64,000 nucleotides of DNA. It comes from Paramecium tetraurelia (taxonomy: Eukaryota; Ciliophora; Oligohymenophorea; Peniculida; Parameciidae). Positions 13,124 to 25,402 of this stretch are shown here, piece by piece; the first letter of the stretch is position 1; each line of letters opens with the position of its first letter. Under the pieces are notes generated by a model. It did not search any database. It was not told the origin of the DNA and worked only from the letters and a program-made list of their open reading frames with translations. Position numbers and translations under genes: made by a program. Where the stretch lies: contig NW_001799027.1 in assembly GCF_000165425.1 (NCBI RefSeq), forward strand, positions 1,924-65,923, given 5' to 3'.

Positions 13124-16100
13124 TCATTAATGTTATTTTTAATTTATTCCTTTTCCATTATCGTATTTTGAAACTATTAGGTGTTATTGAGGGCTCAATG
13201 TTATCCTATATATAGTACCTCATAAACTTTTCTTAAAATTCAATCCATGGACCATGCTTCAAACCTCTATTATATAAACCTCCTCCGCTAATTAATTTAT
13301 CTTATATTTTACAAAAGAGCATAATCATGATTTGAATCCGATTAAAACAAACTCTCCCATTTTCCTTCTTTTTTCCCATCCTAATATTTTCCTTAAAATA
13401 TAACTCGACAATCCCTATTATTTATTAATACACTCTACTTCCAAAAATTTTAATATAATTCAATCCACTTCTTTGTTTAACTCCCTTAATCATCATACTC
13501 TCCTCCTCCTCTAAATTTATATGACATTAAAAATACATCTTCACGATCGTTTAGTTATATTTCTTAATTTCCTCTCTTAATTAAATTTCTCAGTTTCCAA
13601 CTTTCTTCCCATTTTAATACTCGCCTTTATTGATGACTTAACAAAGACTCAACAATTTAGCTATAGGAAATAATACTTTCTAAAATTATCATCTAACTCA
13701 ATCCATTCTCCATCTTTTTCACCTGTATATAGATATGTGCCTCCCCCACTTGAATCAATAAATTACTTACATTCTAATATTATTTGTTTTTATATCCCAA
13801 ATTTAAACTTTTTTCCCTTCTTGATATATTCCTTAATAGGTGATTTAATTGATTCTTCCCTTTAGTAAAATTCCATTACTTTTCATAATTTTAATCCAAC
13901 TCAGTCCATTCTCCTGTCTTCAATCCATCATTATAATTTCCCCCACCACTAAACTATCTATTCATTCATTTACATTATAATTGATTATTGTTATGACGAT
14001 GGTTATCTTATTTTTGATGTCCAAGTTCCAGCTTTTTTTCCCATATCATATTCGCCCTCTATAATTATCTTAAAATTGCTTAAAATAATAAGTTAATTTA
14101 CTCTTAAAAATTGTCATGAATTTCTATCCATTCTCCAGATTTCAAACCATCTTCATATGATCCTCCTCCTCTATTAAATGAAACTATTTGGATACATTTA
14201 GTCATTATTATTTTGTATTTTCCAAACACCTATTTTTTTCCCATCTTAATATTCTCCAATGAAGTTTATTTAGTGGCATCTAAAGTTATGGTGCGATTAC
14301 CTCCTATATCTCTCATGTATTTCAGTCCAACTTTTAATTTTTAACCCATTTTAATCATACAATCCTCCTCCTCTAGTGATAAAAATATGAGAGATACATC
14401 TTTTGATCCATTAATTATATAGCCCAGTAACCAACTCTTTATCCATTTTGGTAACTACCTTCACAAGTAATTTAACTTTAAGAATGAAGAAAGAAAATAG
14501 TTTGTGATAGGCTCATTCCATTTTCCAATTTTCTAAGATTATGCATAGTATCCACCTCCTCTTATTTATTTTTGTTAAGACGATAATAAATCCATGCTAT
14601 GATAAATATCCCATTTTCCTTCTCTCTATCCTCTTTGATAAACACCTGTTTAGATAAATTCCAAAGAACTAATAAGGATAGAATGTCAAAACTTCCTACT
14701 CTTAATATTAATTGTAAAGCTCATCCCATTAGCCCTGCTTCCAATAATTTTAATTGTCGTAAACCCCACCTCCTCTATATAAAATTATTTAGTTATCTAC
14801 ATTCTCTTGTATTCAAAAGAGGAATCATCTTTAAAATAAATTTCCCATTAACCAGATTTTTGTCCATTTATATACTCTCCTTCATAAAATATTTGGCATT
14901 AGCTACAGGTGAATGATATAGTTAAACTTATTAAAATTTAAGTGAATTTCTTTCCATTAACCGACCTTATTTTCCTACTTTTCATCATACTATCCCCCTC
15001 CTCTAATATTGTATTTAAATATAGTTACATTAATTAGCCTTTATATATGGTATGCCAATACCCTTTTTTCCTTCCATTTTAATATTTTCCTGTTTCAGTA
15101 ACTTAGCATTAGCTAATGGATAGTTAATTATATTTATTTTTTACCTCTGATAGATATTTGACAATTCAATCCATTAATCTATTTTTTATCCATCCTCATT
15201 ATATCTTCCTCCGATATCTAATTTTTTGCCCTACCAAAAAGCACTCCATAAGCCAACCTTCTACAACTATTATCCATGTGAACCTTCCCATCTGAGATGC
15301 TAAACCTATTCTAAATTTTTTATGATTTGAAGGGATTAATTAATATCAGAAATCCTCTCTCTAAAATATAATAAGAGTTTTTACGTTTTCAAGACAACTC
15401 CATCTCTCAAATATTATAAATATCCAGAATCTTATAATATTTTAGTTGAGAATTCTGTAAGTTTCAATTTTTATTAATTTAAAACAAATCCTTTTTAATT
15501 TATAATGTTCATATTTTCATTTAATTTGATTTATCCATACTATTGAATTATTAAATCTATTTACCTCCTCAAATACACCTAATCTTTTAGAGGAAGTCTA
15601 TCCATGTCTTATTCCAAAATACAAAGGGAATTGTAATGATTCATATGAAAATGGAGAATCATGATCAATATTTGTTGATTTTTCTTCAATCCATTGATTG
15701 ATTTGATTCTCCAAAGTCATAGTAATATTCCCAATGGAATTATAAATCGAATTTACATTATTTTCAACCATTTAGAGAAGGATTTTCTTTTAATTTTTCC
15801 ACTTCTCAAAAATTTGATTATGCCGAATATTTGTTAATTTTTTCAGATCCTTCAAAGACATTTCAAGCGGATGCTCGCCAAATAATTTTAAATAAGAATC
15901 ATCTCTTTATCTTATTTCCTCAAAAATTTTCCTAATATTATCTTGGGCTTTCTGTGACAAATTCAATATATCAACCAAAATTGTTTCAAAATTTATTTTT
16001 ATTTTCTTTTCAATAATATCTTCAGTCGTAGAATCATATTCAAATATAGTAGAATTCATCTCTTCAATAAATTTGGTAATTGGAATAATTTTCTATCCAG

Positions 16101-16218
16101 GAACAATTTTTTAATGATCATATTAACAATCTGGACACATTCGTTTTTAACAATCATGATTAAAGGTACATATATGAGTTATCAATTAATTTCCATGTAT
16201 TTAACAAAAACTATTCAT
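13124..16218 (-). CDS. B-box-like zinc protein with many MORN-like repeats
   Basis: The N-terminus has a B-box-like zinc motif (FCQIHGN, then CTFNHDCQKRMCPDCQYDH). A helical region of about 170 residues follows (FEEIRQRDDSYLKLFGEHP). From about 15300 to 13150 the protein consists of repeats of roughly 60-65 residues with the pattern GGGxYD...GxKxGxWIEL and then GEYxxGKKxGxWxI, a MORN variant very abundant in ciliates. Most repeats are interrupted by a 20-35 nt intron just before the GGG block; removing these keeps the frame open. The last repeat and the exact stop are uncertain (TGA at 13124 or 13101). Function is not known; MORN-type sheets often bind membranes or partners. Confidence 0.75.
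13150..15330 (-). repeat. Tandem MORN-like repeat array with an intron in each unit
   Basis: About a dozen units, each roughly 190-200 bp, recur with the block GGAGGAGG followed by TATGAT-like codons on the minus strand. Examples of the start of the block, in forward coordinates, lie near 14995, 14765, 14550, 14355, 14165, 13940, 13745, 13505 and 13280. Divergence between units is high, so the array is old rather than freshly amplified. Confidence 0.7.
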
Positions 16219-16556
16219 TTTTTTCTTTAAATTTTTTTTTATTTTTCTTATAAAATTACATTTAGAAATATTATAATTAATTTATAGTCTATTTTATACT
16301 ATTTTGTATTTTTGATTATATATGGAATAAGTTGATTAAGGTTCATCAATATGCAGAATGAATTATAGGTTTTTGTGTTTGTTTCTTTATAGAACAGAGA
16401 TGAATCTTAAGAAATTTTATTGATTACTTACCTTTTATGGATAGTAAATAATTTTATGATGTTTATATATAGAAGTATTTTGTTGAGAGAATTCTATTTA
16501 GTTACTAAATACAATTGCAAATAACAAAATATATTCTAGTTAAAAACATATGATAA
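16219..16556. other. Gap between minus-strand genes
   Basis: AT-rich spacer between the end of the proline-rich gene and the start of the B-box/MORN-like gene; it should hold the promoter of the latter. No motif stands out. Confidence 0.4.
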
Positions 16557-17621
16557 TCACTAGATCAATTTTTCTTCTCTCCTTTTTCTCTCTTACCTTG
16601 CTCTATCCAAAAAGTTAAGCTTTAGATCATCCTGTACTTTTGATTGAACCCTACTAATTTCATGGTGCTCTTGTTTTTCTATGGGAACTTGTTGAATATT
16701 GGAATTTCCAGCAAATTTACTAGGTTGGGTTTAAGATTTCTCGGGAATGTAACTTTGCACATTAAATTGAGGCGCCTCTTATTGGACTCCATAAAGTCGA
16801 TATTGGGGATTAGTAAGAAAAGGATCTGGAGGTGGTGGGGCAGGCACTGGAACAAAAGGAGGAGGAACATGATTAACCTTCTCCTAAAGAGCTCCTGTTA
16901 AAAGGGAATGTTCGGGGGTGTTTAAGAACTATCTTTGTTCGTTTTGCTTTAAGGACTGATTCATAGCTATGATGATAAGAGATTAGGAATACGTCCTATG
17001 GAGTTGATAAGACCGCCCATTTAATTGATTTAGGAGGAGAAATTAAATTTTGATTCCTATTATTTTATGTAATCAGGTTCAGGGTGTGTGGGTATCATAT
17101 TGTCGACTAGAGTTCTGGGAAATATTTGCTTGAATGAATAAATGGGATACTTTAATTTCAGGTTGGTTGAAATCATAAATTTTGGTTTGATTTATAAGGT
17201 AGTTCTGAACATTAGTTTAATCTACATATTATTTAGGAGTTTCAATTAAACCCTTGGGTTGAGTCTTGGGATAGTAGAACTTTGTATTGGCATTGACATC
17301 TAAGAAGTTTTGTTGGTAAATTGGAAAGTTAACTACTTCCTTATTCTCAAATTATTCAAATTTTTATCTATCCATAGGTTGGTTTTATTAGATGGTCTTC
17401 GCAAAGTTGATATGGGAATGCATATAATCAGAGTCAACATTAGGAGTGACTCTGAGAAATTCAGGCTATTGGGTAGTTTATGCTAGATTGGCAGTTTTTT
17501 GTAATTCTTTGATTAATTTATGATTCACATCATTGGAGATTTATGTAAATATTTGATCTTAGATTGAATTCAATAATTCTAATATTTTATCTTCTTCTGC
17601 TACTCCTTTAGCTTAGTTCAT
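16557..17621 (-). CDS. Proline/glutamine-rich protein, unknown
   Basis: Spliced length is 338 aa after removing introns of 22 nt and 26 nt; the total is a multiple of three. The protein is low in hydrophobic residues. It carries a proline cluster (HVPPPFVPVPAPPPPDPF) about two thirds along, and ends in a charged helix (LDRARQERKRREEKLIQ). I see no enzyme motif. The start is the first ATG of the frame (17619-17621). It is divergent to the DHHC gene, with 97 bp between start codons. Possible roles include a scaffold or actin-linked protein, but nothing in the sequence decides this. Confidence 0.7.
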
Positions 17622-17718
17622 GAATAGATCTGAATAATCTAATGATATTTCATTTGACAATTACTTTTCATTTGAAGTTTTATTTATTATTTATATTATA
17701 ATCCAATAAATTTATTTG

Positions 17719-18836
17719 ATGGAAGGAATATTGCTTTTCATTTTATTTGCATTAACCACAGGCTCTTTTATGTATATGTTAGTATGTACTGACTCGAATT
17801 CCAAAACTCCTATGGGAATGATAAGAAGGAAAATATATGCAAATGGACCTTCCATTACAAAGTATATTTAAAATCATTAATTAGAAAACTATTGGGAGAC
17901 AAAATATTTGTTAAACTTTAACAATTTTACAATTATGTTTTCTACACGAATAATCGTTTAGGATAGATTTCTTATTTTTTAATATTCTGGGTGGCATTTG
18001 GTTTGTATGGTAAATTTGGATTACTAAAGCACTTTGGAAATACTCCTTATGTAAGTCACATACATTCAGTGTGTGGTAGTCTGATATTTATATTTTGCAA
18101 TTACTTTTTTTATAGGACATGCACAACCAGTCCAGGAATAATAACTAAAGAAAATAATGATGAATATGTGAAGCAATTTGAATAATACTATGACGAAGTT
18201 TAATATAAATAAAATACCTCATGTTCAACATGCAACATAATCAAACCAGCAAGAAGCAAGCATTGTCGCATTTGTAATGTTTGTGTTAGTAGATTTGATC
18301 ATCATTGTATTTGGGTGAGACAGTGTATAGGTTAGAAGAACTACAAGTATTTCTTACTCTTTTTATTCACTCACATATTCTTAAGTCTTTATGGAGTAGT
18401 AGCTGGGATACTTTGTTTGTTTGGAATAGCGTAGAAGCAATAATTATTTAAACTTACTTATAAAAATGCAGTAACTGGAGAAATCCATCCTGCAACTTTC
18501 TTTAGAGTGTTCACTGTCATCACTAATAGAGAGACCTTCTTTGTTTTCATAATCTTTGTTTGTCTAATTTTTTTTGTCACCCTAACAGCATTTTTCTTGT
18601 ATCATCTAAATATGATTAGAAAGGATCTAACAACTAATGAGAGGATTAGAAAGAATGATTTTGAAAAATCCTTTCTCAATGAAATGTATGAATTGTAAGA
18701 ATAACAAAAAAGAAAGAAAGATGATGATTCAATCAAGAGGCTGGCTTAGTTAAAGCAATGTTGGAACTCTTTGAGTAAAAGAAGAGTACAAGGACTTTAT
18801 GAGGGGTTAAGAATTGTATATAGTCAACCTAATTGA
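17719..18836 (+). CDS. DHHC-type palmitoyltransferase
   Basis: Integral membrane S-acyltransferase that attaches palmitate to cysteines of target proteins. After removal of a 23-nt intron near 17861 the protein is 364 aa. Hydrophobic segments lie at the N-terminus, around [22 protein letters not shown] and, after the catalytic domain, [15 protein letters not shown] and [16 protein letters not shown]. The cysteine-rich domain reads [19 protein letters not shown] and the active site is [12 protein letters not shown]. Canonical enzymes have DHHCPWVNNCVG, so Pro and Asn positions differ while the catalytic Cys is kept. The C-terminal tail is lysine-rich and cytosolic. Substrates might include the small MG...C proteins in this window; that is a guess. 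Confidence 0.9.
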
Positions 18837-18910
18837 TTAAGATGAGTTTGTTTATATTTAAATCAATACATGTTTTTTAGTTATTAAAATTTATACAATG
18901 TTAATTGATA

Positions 18911-21122
18911 TCAATTCTAAACTATTTATTCTTGTTATTTGTTGAGGAAATTTTCTATTTCATCTAGTAAATCATTGTATTTTAATTTTTTTAAATTATT
19001 TTCTCCCAACTCTTCTAAAATCTTGTCCCTTATTTCTTCACCATATTCATTAATAATTTTGAAAAAATCACATTTTTCTTTTTTCTCACTCAGATTCTCC
19101 CAATCTTTTAACATTATTTTATAATAATTGGAATCTAATTCTAATTCAATTAATTCTGAATTTGAGATTAAGATTACAGTTCCCTTTTGATTTAATTATG
19201 CCAATTAGTCTTTGCTTTTCAAAAATAGTTCTTTATTTATTTTATGAATAATAAAGATGTAACTCATCCTTGCCTCATATGATCTTTTCAATAATTATTA
19301 GATATTTTCTATAGGATCTTGAATTATTTGAATATCATCAATCTCATTCCTTTTGTAAAATTTCAATTTCCTAAACTATTATATAGATTAATATTTTTAC
19401 TTTAAAATACTTTGAAACTTGATGTGCAAATTTAACCACATGCATTTCTCCTTTTGAATGGCCAGCACATATTTTGAGAATTTATCTCTTGTTGGTGTAG
19501 AAGATCTCAGACAATTTATGAAATATAGTTTTAGCATCCCTCTTCCAAGCAATGAAATATTATTCTTCCCAAGAGAGTTAATTAAGTTCAATGAGATTTC
19601 CATCTTCAACTTGATTAAATATTTAAGATTAACTAGAACTCTATGAAAATATTTGAAATTTCTCTGATTCGGTGTGTTAAATGAAAGTGAAACTATCATC
19701 CATGAGTTTCTCTGCCAATTCACAACAACAAACTCTTAGAACTCCATCTTCTGCGAATTCATCCAATTTCATTTTAACAAGTTCTCTTTATGATTGGTCT
19801 TTAATCTATTGTAAAATGACTTCACAGACTTCTTTACATTAGTCCTTTGGATCTGGACCCCACAAATGTGATAATCTATCTTTAATTAAATTGGCTGATT
19901 TCTTTTTGCATTCACACTAAGTTTTGTCCCCGAAGCACAAGTCATTAGTTTTCCCAAAGACGTCTTTGCAAGTCTATCTATGAGAATGAGAATGACAACA
20001 TTGATAGTTCTTTTCTCCAAGTTCAACTTCAACCTTTTTTTTAGCCTCCTCATGACTTTCCTATAGCGTTTTCTTTTCTAACAAATTCTCATACAGGGAT
20101 GAGAAATACAAAATGCCTGCATCATCCAACATTTTTAGTTCCTTGTCCACTGCTATAGTTGTCGCATATTATTAGATATTCTTAGCTATTTCACCAGCAT
20201 AACAACAAGCCAGAAATACTAATGACTTTTTAGAATCCTTCATAATCAATTATAAATCTTCTCTATAGACGAAATCATCTGTGCAATTATTCTCAAATTG
20301 TAAGTATTAATTTAGTTAGTTTGTATCATTTTCTCCGTGAGCAATAATGTGGATGATTTTCGGATTATACTTAAGAACCCATCTCAAGTTTTCTTTAGTG
20401 GCTTGAGTAATTAGATATGTAACCTTTTTGTTAAGAGCAGATATTCTCTTTTTGAAATTGGATATGTCATCGTAGTATTACACTGGGTTGACACGCTTCT
20501 AATTTTGATTTACCAAAGGGTGACTATATAGGATGGCAATATCAATTTCTGGATATTAGGGTTGTATTTGATAACATTACTTAAGTTAATTTACTCTCAT
20601 TTTAAAGTTATTCAAATTGTCATAGTTAATAGTTAACTCAGCCTTTGCCTTTTCAATGCTATTGTATAAGTTCTTTTTCTCTAGCTCGATGTTCTCTAAA
20701 AAGTGTTAAAATCTCTGATATTCTTAATAATGAATTTGCACTCTCAATCTAATAATCAATGGCTAGAGTGCATTTTCATCTTTGAACCAAAATTGTCCAT
20801 CCAACTTAATGAAAGTATTTTCCATACACAACAAATCGAATATATCCACAAATTATTAGGTAATGTAATTGTAAAATGCTATGAAATTAATTATTCATTT
20901 ACTGTAAATTAATCTCCCTTTAACAATCTTTCCTTCTTGAACATAATTCTTTTTAATATAGTATTCTAATCTCCTCACATAAATGCCATAAATTTGTCCA
21001 TTGTTATTCAAAGGAAACACTTTTTAACTATTCTCAAAAGCATCTGGATTCTCAAAATATTCCACTTCATCATTTGGCTGAATCCCTAAAATCTACAGTC
21101 TTACACAAAATGGGGTTTTCAT
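18911..21122 (-). CDS. CHAT/caspase-like protein
   Basis: Spliced length 720 aa with introns of 24 nt (near the N-terminus) and 25 nt (near 19400); the total is in frame. The central part has the pattern of CHAT/caspase-fold peptidases. DIAILYSHPLV is a first strand, KIIHIIAHGEND carries the His, and KSLVFLACCYAGEIA carries the Cys. This order (strand, HG, then C) is that of the His-Cys dyad of clan CD. A cysteine/histidine-rich insert follows (YQCCHSHSHRQTC, LCFGDKTQCECKKK), perhaps binding zinc. The C-terminal half is helical and unrecognised. Start chosen at the first ATG, 101 nt after the RDR stop on the same strand. Peptidase activity is inferred, not shown. Confidence 0.75.
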
Positions 21123-21223
21123 TCTCAATCTAATTGTATAATTCTATAATATAATAATTTAATTATTATTTATAACATTTTTTAATTCAAAATAATGCAA
21201 TACTAAATACTTGATAAACCTAA

Positions 21224-24200
21224 TCAAATAAGCTCCTCTTCGTCACTCTTAAATATCTTCTATAAGTCCTTCCAAAACAGATATTAACCAACTCCCCTGT
21301 ACCATATTGAATGAATATTCAACAACTATTTCCATGCATCAAAACACTCTATCTATTTCATCAATTGCGAAATAAACTCTCCCAATATAGTATAGGTAGG
21401 ATAAGGATGAGAGTTTGGAGAGTATGTTAAAATGAAATTGATTAATGAAATTCTTTGTAATCTTTCTATTTCAGAGAGTGCCTGCAATTTCCTTTCAACC
21501 TCTTAATGTAATTGACCAATTAAAGCAATGATACGTTTTTAGTATTTTTCAACATTCAGTTTTTTCTATTGTAATAACAACATAAAATACTTTCTAATAT
21601 AATCCATCCCCTTTTTGTAAGCTACTAAAGTTACCACTGTAAATTTCAAACTCACTTTTTACGGCAAATGTTTAAGTAATCCCAAATATGGATTCGAAGA
21701 TAAGGAGAATCAATTTGAGAGCAGAATCCAAATGTCTTTTAAAGTTATCATCAATGTATTTCTAAATTAATTGAATGAGTTCCTCAATTATCACTTCTTC
21801 TTAAACTTCTTGTTGTAATTCATTTTATTCTTTCTTTTTTTCTTCCAAGTTGATTGTAATTTTGCAATCTTATTTAATCTATTTGCAAACAGCAATTAAT
21901 TTATCAAAATTATACAATAATTTGTATTCAATTTTTGGTAAATTATTTTATTTAAATCCCAATCCTTAACTCAATGAGTTGTCTTATTAAATCCCCATTT
22001 ATGCTACTTATCTATACAATTTCCCTATTATAGTTTGTGATTCATAAGTGACTGATTGCTCCTTTTCCATATAATCAGGGAAAACTAAGAGAATATATAA
22101 TTATTGTACTCTTGGAGAGAAGTTTAACATCTAAAAAGACTTATTTTCCAGTTTTCACAAAATCGACTGCATCTGAATGCAATTCGGCCAATTCTAGACA
22201 ATTGGGATCATTGGCCTTCTTATCAGATTTGTCAGCCCATGCTAAATGCGAATTGTCAATCAAACCTAGAGTCTCAGAATTAAGATAGAAATAAAGAAAA
22301 TCAAACATATTTTTCGTATCGAAATTCTTATCGACATTTTCATGAAACCTTTAATTGTTTTCTCGAAAATCAATCTTCTTGTATTAAACTTAATTTGGTT
22401 TCTTATTATCATAAACCATAGATTTAGCTTGTACTGGAGGCAATAATCTATTATCCCAACAAATAAAATATAAATCTCCATCTAGATCCCCTCCTGCAAT
22501 CTAACAAGGAAGCGAATTTCCACAGGCTGGAAATACTAAACAATTAATCAATTGACTATATGGATTCTTACTACCATTTCTCTTTAATATCTCTTGTGTT
22601 GAAATAGCATTGAGTTTTTTAATATCTCCTGGATGCAAACAAGGATTTCTAGTGACAAGCACTTCCCCTTAGATGTTCTCTGGTTCAACTTAAGTATCAT
22701 TATTTTCATCCTAAACTAAACAATAAATTTCGTTTGGTTGTAATAAATTATGCTCATCTATGACTCCTAAGACTCTTGCTGCTTTCTCCACAAGTATCGA
22801 TGTTTTTTTCCTTAGCTACAATAACCCTCTTTATTTTAATTTTGACAATACTCCTTAACACAATATATTGTCCTCCATTCCAATGTTGATATAGGCTCTC
22901 AAAGCATCCATTATATTGGGTAGATCAATTTATTCATCACAATAATCTACACTAAAGTATTTGTAAATGGAAGCATCTTTCATTTATAAATCCTCAATTT
23001 TCTTCAAATACTCTACATTAATAGAAATACTTATTACCATCTTAAAGTTCTTGAAAGGCTTTCTCATTGACCTAGAGTGTCAACAATAGAATTATGATCT
23101 GTCTATTCAAATATCCCCCTCTGAATTTATTGAAGTCCAAGATTTGAATTTTGTTGGGATATCCCTTGGCAGGATTATATTTAATCATAGACCTCCTTAA
23201 CACAATTGTTTTTTATTCAAGACTTTCATCCAAAACCAATAGACCCTTGGCTCCTTCATATCTAATCTAAATGGCTGATATTTTAATTTTAGAATTCACT
23301 CTCATTTTTTATCTGATCTGATCAATTAAATCTTAAGAAATCTTACCTATACCATCAGTGTACAATTTATTATTTTTATCCACTAGATCATCCTTTATTA
23401 GAATGTTAATTCCACCAACACAATCCACACTAATACTTGTACTAAGATTCTATCCCAATCGAGCTGCATTTTTGGCAATTTCATCATATTTCAAATTTGT
23501 GAAGTTGCCTATAGATTTTATGATATCAGTCCTCTGTTTGCCTGCTCCATTGAAATCGATAAACCAACATGTTCCAGCTCTTAATGACGATGAACTCCAT
23601 GTAAATAGTTCAAAGTGCTGACCTAAGATTTTTAAGGTGGGGAACATGAAATTATAGTAGTAAGTTTAAGTGATATAGGGGATATTCAACACCATATCTT
23701 GATTCTCATCCTCATAATGGACTCTTAAGAAATACTCAACAATATTATAATGCTATCTCAGAATGCCACTAGTGACTTCGGGCTATTTATTAAAATATAA
23801 GATTCCCGATGGAGTCATTGACACTCTTCTTGTGTATACCAATCTCATCGTTGGATCCCGTAATTCAATAAAATCTTGTTAGGTTCTCTTGAACACATTC
23901 TTAAAGTATCTCAAATGATTCTCATTTTTTTTTTCAGTTTCCTTCTCATCAATAAGTGAGAGGTTTGATGTTACCTTACAAAATGTATTAAATGTTTATT
24001 CAAAAATTCCATTTAAATCCTAAGTCTATTTCTCAGAAAGCTTTTTATATCCTGATTCACAAGTCTCTATCAATTCCTATATCGATTTTTATTTATTAAG
24101 TTTGTTCTAGCTAATGGCAGCAAGTATATTGAATCGCAAAGAAAAATTCAAATACTTACTATTCATCAATCTAGAATAAGATATGTCATTTTAAAGTTTA

Positions 24201-25402
24201 ATGTGGGCAACAGGATAGTCAATTGCATTTATAACGTGGAAACTCTATAATTTTTATCTAAAATAGTCAGAATTTTAATCAAGTTTGACCAATATCGTTG
24301 TATTGTTGAGGAACAGTAATCTCTAAATTTCATTAATCTTTTCCGATATAACCAGATGATTTAAAAAAATGTTATCGACTTTAACAAATTGAGACTTTAT
24401 TAAATTATTCTCATACTTCCATTTACCATGATAAGCTGCATAACAAGAAGGAGGAGATAGCATTTTAAAGTAGAAACTCATTTAATCTTGTTGATATACA
24501 GTTTAACAGAGAGTCAGATCAATGTCTATTCTGATTGAAAATTGATGCATGAATCCTAGTATTAATTAAAGGCATTTTTCATTTCCTTTGGTTTCTTTGA
24601 TGTAAATTTAATAGGGCATACTCATTTACCTCTAGAATTGGGCAGAAGTAAAGAACTATTGAAGTTGCAACTACTATTACTCCTAAATAAATTGAAGCAT
24701 TCCTATTGAGAAACTCTAAACTTTAATCAAATTTGAATTCATCATATTAGTAATATCAGGATTGACAAAGTGATTCTACGAGATTAAGTCAATAAAAGCA
24801 GGATCTTTTTCGGGGCCATTTAAAAATAGTTTTTCTTAATGCAAATGAACCACTTGACTGCCCTTGCATTAGACGAGAATCTTAATCTGTAATTTTTGTT
24901 CTTTATTTGCAGTGTTGCCTATGATAGATTTAAACTTGTTTTCTAATTGCATCTATTTGACCTAATCTAAGTCTTTGGAGAATTCAAAGAAGCAATCGAT
25001 TGCTTGTTTTAATTGCTAAAACTTGTAATCCGTCACAACTTCATTATCGATATCCTCGTAATCTTCATCTTCTTCATCCTACAGCAATTCTTCCACTTAA
25101 AGTATGTCCTTCAAAAATTAGACATCCATAAATCTATTATACTTATTGTTTTGGTCATTGTTTTCATATACAGAAGTAATAATGAATTCCTGTTGCTCAT
25201 TTACATCAACCCTTAGTAATTGGACATCATCAAATTTTTATTGAATTTGTTTCTCAATTTGAGTTGCTAATTCCAATGCACTCATTTTGGATGCTCCACT
25301 TTTTTCAACATTCTTCAATCTATACTGCATGAGAAATTTGTTGTTAGGATTGTTTCTGATCTCCTCTGATACCTGTTTTACTTGATTATTATAAAAATTC
25401 AT
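21224..25402 (-). CDS. RDR: RNA-dependent RNA polymerase of the RNA-silencing type
   Basis: Cellular RdRP that copies single-stranded RNA into double-stranded RNA feeding Dicer and siRNA pathways. The hallmark catalytic loop is intact: IAGGDLDGDLYFICWD, codons near 22467-22500, matching the DxDGD metal-binding motif of RDR/QDE-1 enzymes. Upstream conserved blocks include TRRVSMTPSGILYF (near 23800), FSHTDGIG-like NNKLYTDGIGKIS (near 23350) and SMIKYNPAKGYPNKIQILDFN (near 23150), all characteristic of the family. The protein is about 1,350 aa, usual for eukaryotic RDRs. The N-terminal half is poorly conserved and glutamine-rich. A few short introns remain unplaced at the C-terminus, and the stop is TGA at 21224. 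Which of the Paramecium RDR paralogues it matches I cannot tell. Confidence 0.92.

Noticed and set aside
14599-14916. Plus-strand 105-codon frame
   Set aside because: Antisense to the MORN-like repeat array; no protein-like features.
16644-16901. Plus-strand 85-codon frame
   Set aside because: Lies opposite the proline-rich minus-strand gene, whose code-6 frame with two good introns is far more coherent.
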